This document shows positions 57,538-64,000 of a stretch of 64,000 bases of DNA, one piece after another. Source of the stretch: Halanaerobiaceae bacterium ANBcell28 (GTDB lineage: Bacteria > Bacillota > Halanaerobiia > Halanaerobiales > DTU029). Under the pieces are notes generated by a model. It was not told the DNA's origin. It searched no databases and saw nothing but the letters and a program-made list of their open reading frames with translations. The DNA is taken from the NCBI GenBank assembly GCA_037623315.1, contig JBBJJH010000012.1, forward strand, positions 55,578-119,577, in the 5' to 3' direction. The position numbers and the translations under genes were made by a program. The first letter of the stretch is position 1. Each line of letters starts with the position of its first letter.

Positions 57538-58851
57538 ATGACAAAAGTTGCTTTTCATACTCTTGGTTGTAAAGTAAATCATTATGAGTCTGAAGCTATG
57601 ATGGACCTATTTAAAAAAAGATTTTATTCTATTGTTAACTTTGATGAAATGGCAGATGTTTACATCGTTAATTCCTGTACAGTTACAAACGAGGCTGCCA
57701 GAAAGTCTAGACAATTAGCCAGGAAGGCCAAAAGAATGAATCCGGATGCTGTAGTAGCTTTAGTCGGTTGTTATACACAGGTTTCACCAGAAGAAGTAAA
57801 AAATATAAGTGGTGTAGACATTGTTATAGGAAGTAGCCATCGTAATAAAATTGTAGATTTTATAGAAGACTATAAAAAAAATGAAGAAGATTTTAACATT
57901 AATATAATGGCAAGAGAAGAACTTAGTGATTATGAAGATTTACATATAGAATCATTAAGAGAAACTACAAGGGCTTATGTTAAAATAGAAGAAGGTTGCA
58001 ACCAGTTTTGTAGTTATTGTATAATTCCATATGCTAGAGGACCAGTTCGTAGCAGACCGGTGACTAGTATTATTAATGAAGTTAGTCAATTGGTAGCTAA
58101 GGGAGTTAAGGAAATAATATTGACTGGTACTCATCTTGGGGCATATGGTTATGATTGGCAAGACGAAGAGTCTTTAGAGAATTTATTAATAAATTTAGTA
58201 GAGATTAATGGATTGGAACATATTAGGCTGAGTTCAATTGAAATTACTGAGATATCAGATAAATTATTAGATATCATTGCCAAAGAAAGGAAACTATGTC
58301 CTCATTTACATATTCCTTTGCAAAGTGGAACTAATGAGATATTAGAAAAAATGAATAGACCATATACAATAGAAGTTTACAAGGAAATATTAGAAAAAAT
58401 TCGCAAAAAGATAAGTGATATAGCTATTACAACTGATATAATTGTAGGTTTCCCTGGCGAAAGACCAGAGATATTTGAAAAACATTATAAATTTGTAGAA
58501 GAAATGGCTTTTAGTCGTTTGCATGTTTTTCCTTTTTCTATTAGAGAGGGTACACCTGCAGCTAAAATGAAAGGACAAGTATCTGGTAAAGTAAAAAAAG
58601 AATACAGCAGAAAATTACGTGAGTTAAACAAAGAATTAATGTTAGATTATCAAAAAAAATATTTATCTAAAAAAAGAAAGATGATTGTTGAGGAGAAAAG
58701 GGACAATGAGACTAATTATTTAACTGGTATGACTGATAATTATATCAAGGTTTTGCTTGATGAGGATGACAAATATATGGGACAATTAATAGAAATAGAA
58801 TTATTAAAGACTTATGATTATGAAAAAGTTATTGCTAGAATATCGAATTAA
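57538..58851 (+). CDS. mtaB: tRNA ms2t6A methylthiotransferase MtaB
   Basis: This 437-residue radical SAM enzyme adds methylthio to t6A37 in tRNA. The N-terminal methylthiotransferase domain has cysteines in GCKVN, NSCTVTN and VGCYTQ; the radical SAM motif is EEGCNQFCSYCIIPYARG; a TRAM-like end (NYIKVLLDEDDKYMGQLIEIEL) follows. AGGAGG lies upstream of ATG 57538. It completes the hrcA operon as in many Bacillota. Confidence 0.96.
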   Translation: MTKVAFHTLGCKVNHYESEAMMDLFKKRFYSIVNFDEMADVYIVNSCTVTNEAARKSRQLARKAKRMNPDAVVALVGCYTQVSPEEVKNISGVDIVIGSSHRNKIVDFIEDYKKNEEDFNINIMAREELSDYEDLHIESLRETTRAYVKIEEGCNQFCSYCIIPYARGPVRSRPVTSIINEVSQLVAKGVKEIILTGTHLGAYGYDWQDEESLENLLINLVEINGLEHIRLSSIEITEISDKLLDIIAKERKLCPHLHIPLQSGTNEILEKMNRPYTIEVYKEILEKIRKKISDIAITTDIIVGFPGERPEIFEKHYKFVEEMAFSRLHVFPFSIREGTPAAKMKGQVSGKVKKEYSRKLRELNKELMLDYQKKYLSKKRKMIVEEKRDNETNYLTGMTDNYIKVLLDEDDKYMGQLIEIELLKTYDYEKVIARISN

Positions 58852-58914
58852 AAGCAGGACTTTTATAATATGTAAAGAATAGTAATTATTAAGATTAAAA
58901 AAGGGGGATAAAAA

Positions 58915-59253
58915 ATGGAAGATTGTGTTTTTTGTAAAATAGTTAATGGTGAATTGGATACAGAAATATTATATGAGGATGAATTTCTTATCGCATTCAA
59001 GGATATTAGTCCTAAAGCAAGTGTTCACTTATTAATTATTCCAAAAGAGCATATTCCTACAGTATTGGATCTAGATGAAGATGATGATTTAATTACTCGT
59101 ATTTATCGTGTTGCCAAAATCTTAGCTGATGAATATGATATAGCGGAAGATGGTTTTAGAATTGTAAATAATTGCAATCAAAATGGTGGGCAGATAGTCT
59201 ATCATCTGCATTTTCATCTCCTTGGAGGAGAAAAATTAGGAGATATAGCTTAA
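58915..59253 (+). CDS. hinT: HIT-family nucleotide hydrolase
   Basis: This 112-residue protein has the histidine triad HLHFHLLGG near the end and a CVFCKI start. Such proteins hydrolyse adenosine phosphoramidates. An AAAAGGGGG site precedes ATG 58915. In many Bacillota rpsU (S21) lies between hinT and yqeY, but here only 75 bases are left between them. Confidence 0.96.
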   Translation: MEDCVFCKIVNGELDTEILYEDEFLIAFKDISPKASVHLLIIPKEHIPTVLDLDEDDDLITRIYRVAKILADEYDIAEDGFRIVNNCNQNGGQIVYHLHFHLLGGEKLGDIA

Positions 59254-59328
59254 ATATTTTAGCTAAGATTAATAGTATAGTATTTTTTTTGATTGCCTTG
59301 GTTTAGGATTAATGGGGGGGATTTAATT

Positions 59329-59772
59329 TTGTCTCTAAAAGAAAGTTTATTAGAAGATATGAAAATGGCTATGAAAAATAAGGATAAACAAAAGTTGTCT
59401 GTTATTAGGATGGCTAGAGCAGCTATTAAGAATGTAGAAATTGCTAAAAGAAAAGATCTTAGTGATAATGAAGTAATCAATGTCCTTGCAAAAGAAGTAA
59501 AGCAGCGACGGGATTCAATTTTAGAATATAAAAAGGGTAATAAGGAAGATGCCATCACAAGGTTAAATGAAGAAATTAAAATTCTTACTGAATATTTACC
59601 AGAACAATTAGATAAAAATGAAATAGAAGGTTTGGTGAATGAAGTAATTAGTGATTTAGGTGCGTCTTCTATGGCAGATATAGGGAAAGTTATGAGTTCT
59701 ATTATGCCCAAAGTAAAGGGTAGAGCTGACGGTAATATTGTTAATTTACTAGTTCGTAAGAAATTAAGTTAA
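59329..59772 (+). CDS. yqeY: GatB/YqeY-domain protein
   Basis: This 147-residue protein has the YqeY fold, related to the tail of GatB: SLKESLLEDMKMAMKNKDKQKLSVIRMARAAIKN at the start and ASSMADIGKVMSSIMPKVKGRADGNIVNLLVRKKL at the end. The role is unknown, perhaps tRNA-related. TTG 59329 follows a GGGGGGG run; an in-frame TTG at 59293 would add 12 residues of non-family sequence. Confidence 0.93.
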   Translation: MSLKESLLEDMKMAMKNKDKQKLSVIRMARAAIKNVEIAKRKDLSDNEVINVLAKEVKQRRDSILEYKKGNKEDAITRLNEEIKILTEYLPEQLDKNEIEGLVNEVISDLGASSMADIGKVMSSIMPKVKGRADGNIVNLLVRKKLS

Positions 59773-59809
59773 AATTAAAAATATATAATGCATACTAAGT
59801 ATTTAGACT

Positions 59810-59834
59810 ACCGAGATATTTTCTCGGTTTTTTT
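59810..59834 (+). terminator. Terminator after yqeY
   Basis: A 7-bp stem (59810-59816 with 59822-59828), 5-base loop, then seven or more T residues. Confidence 0.85.
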
Positions 59835-60107
59835 ATGCTAATAGATTTTGTGTTATAGTACAAAATCTAGATATAGAAAAATTCTTACATATAATTTAAT
59901 AAAAAGAAGGATATTTCGCTTATATTTAGAAATATAATATTATGGAGAAAATAAGTAAATATAAGTAGATATTATTATATCTTCATAAAGTGAGTTTTTA
60001 GTTTCAGATTTTTTTATCTCCCACTTAAAAAAGTGGAATTTTTAGTGGCAATTAGCTCTCGGATAAATTATTCAAGAATATATTTTAGGGGAGGGGGTGT
60101 AGCTTTT
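59835..60107 (+). other. Leader region of the NfeD-flotillin operon
   Basis: No gene is seen. A small 6-bp hairpin (60021-60026 with 60031-60036) followed by a short T-run lies 72 bases before the nfeD start. The GGGGAGGGGG site is at 60089-60097. Confidence 0.5.
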
Positions 60108-61427
60108 ATGTATAGTTTGCATAGGAATATTTCTAAAAAGGTATTGCTTTTTATATTGCTGTTATTCTTTATATTAGCGACTTCGTTAAGTTCTACAGCA
60201 GAGAATGGGAATTTGACATATCTAATAAGAATAGAGGGCCAAATCGATAATGGAATGTTTAAGCTAGTTGAAAGAGGAATTGAAGACGCTGAGGTTTCAA
60301 ATGTAGATTTAATAATTTTTGAAGTAGATACACCTGGTGGTTATGTTGATCCTGCAATAAAAATTAGAGACGTAATTTTACAGTCTAATGTACCTACTGT
60401 TGGCTATGTAAAAGGTAGAGCTTGGTCTGCAGGAGCATTAATAAGCCTAGCTACTGAGGACTTAGTGATGTTAACTGGAAGTAGTATTGGGGCGGCTGAA
60501 CCTCGTCCTTATGACGAAAAGTTTATTTCTGCTTTTAGCAAGGAGTTTAAGGCTACGGCTGAAGCTAGAGGAAGAAATCCTGAAGTAGCTGAGGCTATGG
60601 TAGACTCTCATATTGAAATTGAGGGTTTGATTGAAAGGGATAAGTTATTAACCTTAACAGTTGGCGAGGCTCTTGAACACAATATTGCAGATTATCAAGT
60701 TAATAATATTAATGAATTATATGATTTCTTAAATATTGATTCTTCTAGTATTGTGGATATTGAAATGTCTTTAGGAGAAAAGGCTGCTAGGATAATTACT
60801 CGACCAACTTTTACCACATTGTTAATTGCTATAGCTATTATTGCGTTAATCGCTGAAGCTTTAATGCCTGGTTTTGGTGTTGGGGGTTCTATTGGTATCT
60901 TTTCTTTAGGGATAGTTTTTAGTAGTTATGCATATTATGGTATGGCAGGTTGGGGTTTAGCTTTTTTATTTACAATAGGTTTGTTTTTAATAGCCATTGA
61001 AATTTTTGTAATCCCAGGCTTTGGTTTTGCAGGATTGGCTGGATTATTTGCTATTTTATCAAGTATATATTTTCTTTTCCCTGATCCAGAAACAGCATTT
61101 AGATCTATTGCTTTAATTATAATCATATCTTTTTTTTCAAGTATTATTCTCCTCAAAATATTTGGGGGTAGTAAATTGTGGAAAAGAATATCGTTGGAAA
61201 AAAGTGAGACATTAGAAGAAGGATATGTTGGAGTTAGTGATAATAGTTATTTGGAAAACAAGAAGGGGATTACCGTTACTCCTTTGCGTCCAGCAGGAAT
61301 AGCAGAAATTGATGGTGAAAGAATTGATGTAGTTAGTGAAGGTGGTTTTCTAGCAAGGGGAGAAGAAATTATAGTTTTGAAAGTTGCGGGTAACCGTATT
61401 GTAGTAAAAAAATATTTGGAGGAGTGA
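60108..61427 (+). CDS. NfeD-family membrane serine protease (YqeZ-type)
   Basis: This 439-residue protein has a signal peptide (about 1-29), a ClpP/crotonase-like protease domain (about 35-215; [20 protein letters not shown] with the likely serine, GSSIGAAEP), four to five membrane helices (about 230-355) and a C-terminal OB-like NfeD domain (about 370-439). ATG 60108 follows GGGGAGGGGG. It precedes the flotillin gene by seven bases, and the pair acts in membrane-microdomain organisation. The start used here omits 25 upstream in-frame codons that have no site. Confidence 0.93.
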   Translation: MYSLHRNISKKVLLFILLLFFILATSLSSTAENGNLTYLIRIEGQIDNGMFKLVERGIEDAEVSNVDLIIFEVDTPGGYVDPAIKIRDVILQSNVPTVGYVKGRAWSAGALISLATEDLVMLTGSSIGAAEPRPYDEKFISAFSKEFKATAEARGRNPEVAEAMVDSHIEIEGLIERDKLLTLTVGEALEHNIADYQVNNINELYDFLNIDSSSIVDIEMSLGEKAARIITRPTFTTLLIAIAIIALIAEALMPGFGVGGSIGIFSLGIVFSSYAYYGMAGWGLAFLFTIGLFLIAIEIFVIPGFGFAGLAGLFAILSSIYFLFPDPETAFRSIALIIIISFFSSIILLKIFGGSKLWKRISLEKSETLEEGYVGVSDNSYLENKKGITVTPLRPAGIAEIDGERIDVVSEGGFLARGEEIIVLKVAGNRIVVKKYLEE

Positions 61428-61434
61428 TTTGAAA

Positions 61435-62427
61435 ATGGAATTAATTATTGTTGTAGCAGCACTGTTGTTGGTTATTGTCCTGCCTCTTTTTCTTTATTTT
61501 ATTCCAGTTACTTTATGGATATCAGCATTTGCAGCTGGCGTAAAGGTTGGTTTTTTTAATCTTATAGGAATGCGTTTAAGGAGAGTACCTCCTGCTATAA
61601 TTGTTAGACCAATGATTAAATCAACTAAGGCTGGACTTAGATTAAGTAGTGATGAATTGGAAGCACATTTTTTAGCTGGTGGTAATGTTGATAGAGTGGT
61701 AGATGCATTAATTGCGGCTCAGAGGGCTAAGATAGAGTTGGTGTTTAAGACTGCAGCAGCTATTGACTTAGCAGGTAGAGATGTTCTCAAAGCTGTACAA
61801 ATGAGTGTTAACCCTAAAGTTATTCAAACTCCGGTTGTGGCAGCTGTAGCAATGGATGGTATCCAGGTTATGGCTACAGCAAGGGTTACAGTTAGAGCCA
61901 ATATTGATCGACTTGTTGGTGGTGCTGGTGAGGAGACAATTTTAGCTAGAGTTGGAGAAGGTATTGTTACAACAGTAGGTTCTGCTAAAACACATAAAAA
62001 AGTACTTGAGAATCCTGATTTGATTTCTGAGACTGTTTTGGCAAAAGGATTAGATTCTGGTACGGCTTATGAGATATTATCTATTGACATTGCAGATGTA
62101 GATGTAGGTAAAAATATCGGTGCACAGTTACAGATAGATCAAGCTGAGGCAGATAAAGAAATTGCTCAGGCGAAAGCTGAAGAAAGAAGAGCAATGGCCG
62201 TTGCTCAAGAACAAGAAATGAAAGCTAAAGTTCAAGAAATGAGAGCAAAAGTTGTAGAATCAGAAGCAGAAGTTCCTAAGGCTATGGCAGAGGCTTTGCG
62301 TGATGGTAAATTAGGAGTTATGGACTATATGAATCTAAAAAATATCCAGGCTGATACAGATATGCGTGATAATATATCTAATATTGGTAAAGATGGAAAT
62401 GACAAACGTAGTAGTAAAAAAGAGTAG
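61435..62427 (+). CDS. floA: Flotillin-like protein FloA
   Basis: This 330-residue protein matches the YqfA/FloA family almost throughout: a hydrophobic hairpin-like start (about 3-25), [63 protein letters not shown], and a coiled-coil Glu/Ala-rich end. It scaffolds membrane microdomains. ATG 61435 or TTG 61429 are both possible; GGAGGAG lies at 61418-61424. It follows the NfeD protein directly. Confidence 0.96.
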   Translation: MELIIVVAALLLVIVLPLFLYFIPVTLWISAFAAGVKVGFFNLIGMRLRRVPPAIIVRPMIKSTKAGLRLSSDELEAHFLAGGNVDRVVDALIAAQRAKIELVFKTAAAIDLAGRDVLKAVQMSVNPKVIQTPVVAAVAMDGIQVMATARVTVRANIDRLVGGAGEETILARVGEGIVTTVGSAKTHKKVLENPDLISETVLAKGLDSGTAYEILSIDIADVDVGKNIGAQLQIDQAEADKEIAQAKAEERRAMAVAQEQEMKAKVQEMRAKVVESEAEVPKAMAEALRDGKLGVMDYMNLKNIQADTDMRDNISNIGKDGNDKRSSKKE

Positions 62428-62436
62428 GATAAAATA

Positions 62437-62955
62437 ATGGAATTTTTTGATATAATATGGGTTGTGGCTATTTTAGGTGGAGTAGTTAAATTTATTGCAA
62501 AATTTATTGAAAGTGATAAAGAAGAAGAAGGTATAATGGGTACAATTACTTCAATTATACTTGATGATGAAAATGACGAAGATGAGGAGGATAATGCTAT
62601 GTACGACGAAGAAAAAACTCCTGCTACTTCTGATAAGCAAATATTTAATGATGCTTTGTATAATCAAGAATTTGGAAGTGACTTTGAGGAAGATAAAAGA
62701 AAAAAAGAGGATGATAATAATACTCATGAAGAATTCTTGCTAAAACGAGAAAATCTTGAAGAAAGAAAAGAAGGTAGTTTTAAAAAACGAGATAGAAGAA
62801 GAAAAAAGAAAGTTAAAAATAAAACCTTAGAAAATGATTTGATTAGTGATATATCTGAAGAAGACCTTATAAAGGGAATTATTTTCAAAGAAATCTTAGA
62901 TGAACCTAGAGCAAAAAGACCACATAGAAGTATCTATAAAGATGAAATTAAATAA
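62437..62955 (+). CDS. Membrane-anchored acidic/basic protein downstream of floA
   Basis: This 172-residue protein has one N-terminal helix (about 5-21), a very acidic stretch (about 26-60, DDENDEDEEDN), a strongly basic stretch (about 115-130, KKRDRRRKKKVKNK), and a short C-terminal segment SEEDLIKGIIFKEILDEPRAKRPHRS. Similar endings (FxEILGxPRAKRPxR) are present in uncharacterised proteins of other Bacillota, to my recollection. The function is unknown. It begins 9 bases after floA, so it is probably the third gene of the operon. Confidence 0.78.
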   Translation: MEFFDIIWVVAILGGVVKFIAKFIESDKEEEGIMGTITSIILDDENDEDEEDNAMYDEEKTPATSDKQIFNDALYNQEFGSDFEEDKRKKEDDNNTHEEFLLKRENLEERKEGSFKKRDRRRKKKVKNKTLENDLISDISEEDLIKGIIFKEILDEPRAKRPHRSIYKDEIK

Positions 62956-62971
62956 TAATCTCTAAGGGAAT

Positions 62972-63008
62972 AAAAACACTCTAAATTTTTTAGAGTGTTT
63001 TTATTTTT
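62972..63008 (+). terminator. Terminator after the nfeD-floA operon
   Basis: A 14-bp perfect stem (62972-62985 with 62989-63002) with a 3-base loop and T-rich end. Confidence 0.88.
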
Positions 63009-63116
63009 TAAAGCTAGTTCTATGGTTTTGAAATATAAAATTTTGTTAATAATAAAAGATAGGTAATAGGATATGCAAGATGAATTATAATATGTAATTA
63101 AACGAGGTGATATACT

Positions 63117-63734
63117 TTGCTAATCATTGTAATGAGAACAGTATTAATATATTTTATTGTATTAATTTTTGTACGAATTATGGGCAAGAGAGAGATGGGA
63201 GAGTTAAATCCTTTTGATTTTGTTGTAGCAATTATGATAGCAGAACTAGCTGTTTTAGCAATAGAGAACCATGGTAAGCCGATGATAGATGGTTTGGCAC
63301 CAATGATTGTATTGGTTATTCTAGAAATAATTATAGCTTATTTGGTATTAAAGAGCAATTATATACGGGGTTTAATTACTGGTAAACCTATAATATTAAT
63401 AGAAAAAGGTGAAATAAAGTATAAAAATCTTGCAAAAACAAGATTCAATATGAGTGATTTATTATTACAATTAAGATCAAGTGATGTTTTTAGTATAGAT
63501 GAAGTAGAATTAGCTATTCTTGAAATTTCTGGAGAATTAAGTGTTGTGGAAAAAGGGAAAAAAAATTATGATTTTCCCATAATAATGGATGGAAAATTGA
63601 GTAACAACTTAGATATAGCAAGAGTTAGCAAAAATTGGGTTGAGAATTACTTAAAGCAAAAAAATCTTGATATTAATGATATTGCTCTAGCTACAGTATC
63701 TGAAAATAAACAAGTAAAAGTTTATTATAAGTAA
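63117..63734 (+). CDS. DUF421/YetF-type membrane protein
   Basis: This 205-residue protein has three membrane helices (about 5-20, 36-50 and 58-77) followed by a cytoplasmic DUF421 domain. The motif RIMGKREMGELNPFDFVVAIMIAELA is characteristic, as is the TRFNMSDLLLQLRSSDVFSIDEVELAILE stretch. The function is not established, although some relatives are linked to spore germination or lipid flipping. TTG 63117 follows GAGGTGAT; an ATG at 63132 is an alternative start. Confidence 0.9.
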   Translation: MLIIVMRTVLIYFIVLIFVRIMGKREMGELNPFDFVVAIMIAELAVLAIENHGKPMIDGLAPMIVLVILEIIIAYLVLKSNYIRGLITGKPIILIEKGEIKYKNLAKTRFNMSDLLLQLRSSDVFSIDEVELAILEISGELSVVEKGKKNYDFPIIMDGKLSNNLDIARVSKNWVENYLKQKNLDINDIALATVSENKQVKVYYK

Positions 63735-64000
63735 AAATATATTTACATTTTAACAAATTTTACGTATACTAAAGCTAGTGAGGTGAGTCATTATGAGTTT
63801 TTATAAGGTATTTAGTAAGTATTGACAGCAATAAGGATGGCTCAATTATAAAAATATTTAAATAATGCAGCTTTAATAAAATAAATTTTTGGTGATTTTA
63901 AATGCTAACTTATATAATATAAAGGATTCAATACCATCTATTGTGCAGCTATAAAGAGTAAATTTTATTTACAAAAGTTTCAACAGCAAAAATCTATAGT
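63735..64000 (+). other. End of window: AT-rich sequence with a mini-ORF
   Basis: No full gene is seen. GAGGTGA is placed well before ATG 63793, but that frame stops after ten codons (MSFYKVFSKY). An overlapping frame continues with IDSNKDGSIIKIF, like an EF-hand loop, without a start. Confidence 0.4.

Noticed and set aside
59259..59711. 150-codon open frame on the minus strand over yqeY
   Set aside because: Antisense shadow of a conserved family member; no ribosome-binding site.

Overview
The window is AT-rich chromosomal DNA from an anaerobic, low-GC, endospore-type Bacillota. The evidence is the conserved Firmicutes block nadD-yqeK-LCP-rsfS-(T-box) leuS, the comEA/comEC-holA-rpsT-gpr-spoIIP-lepA-hemW-hrcA-grpE-dnaK-dnaJ-prmA-rsmE-mtaB-hinT-yqeY-nfeD-floA run, AGGAGG-type ribosome-binding sites, frequent TTG/GTG starts, an AdhE-type alcohol dehydrogenase, and two alpha/beta SASP genes with their protease. 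Polysaccharide-degradation genes with dockerins and the overall gene mix would fit a Halanaerobiales-like fermenter, but the genus is not proven from the sequence.

Layout. 1-4.7 kb: end of adhE, an ABC exporter half, thrC. 4.8-9.3 kb: a secreted LysM-subtilase, a single-domain ParB-like protein and a soluble orphan PAS histidine kinase. 9.4-12.1 kb: intracellular type I pullulanase, a membrane coiled-coil protein and a divergent SASP. 12.2-17.9 kb: housekeeping run nadD to leuS, the last under a leucine T-box. 18.1-20.4 kb: an unfamiliar hydrolase-like protein with a C-terminal Cys/His cluster, and an RseC-family membrane protein. 20.7-23.2 kb: AcnB aconitase.

23.5-39.6 kb is the accessory region: small membrane and zinc-ribbon proteins, two secreted proteins with N-terminal dockerins (a beta-helix protein and a GH26 mannanase-like enzyme), an ECF sigma/anti-sigma pair with a visible self-promoter, a LacI regulator, two GH94 phosphorylases behind twin LacI-type operators, a long RNA-like hairpin, and a GH9 cellulase. 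Together these describe breakdown of beta-mannan and beta-glucan outside the cell, followed by phosphorolysis of imported disaccharides inside it.

39.7-63.7 kb is ordinary core genome: DNA uptake, replication, ribosome, spore protein turnover, engulfment, translation factor LepA, the CIRCE-controlled chaperone operon, tRNA/rRNA modification, and the NfeD-flotillin membrane unit. No tRNA, rRNA, CRISPR array, prophage or insertion sequence was recognised. The least explained items are the hydrolase-like protein at 18.1 kb, the 157-base hairpin at 37.2 kb, the dockerin proteins without a cohesin in view, and the first GH94 paralogue.
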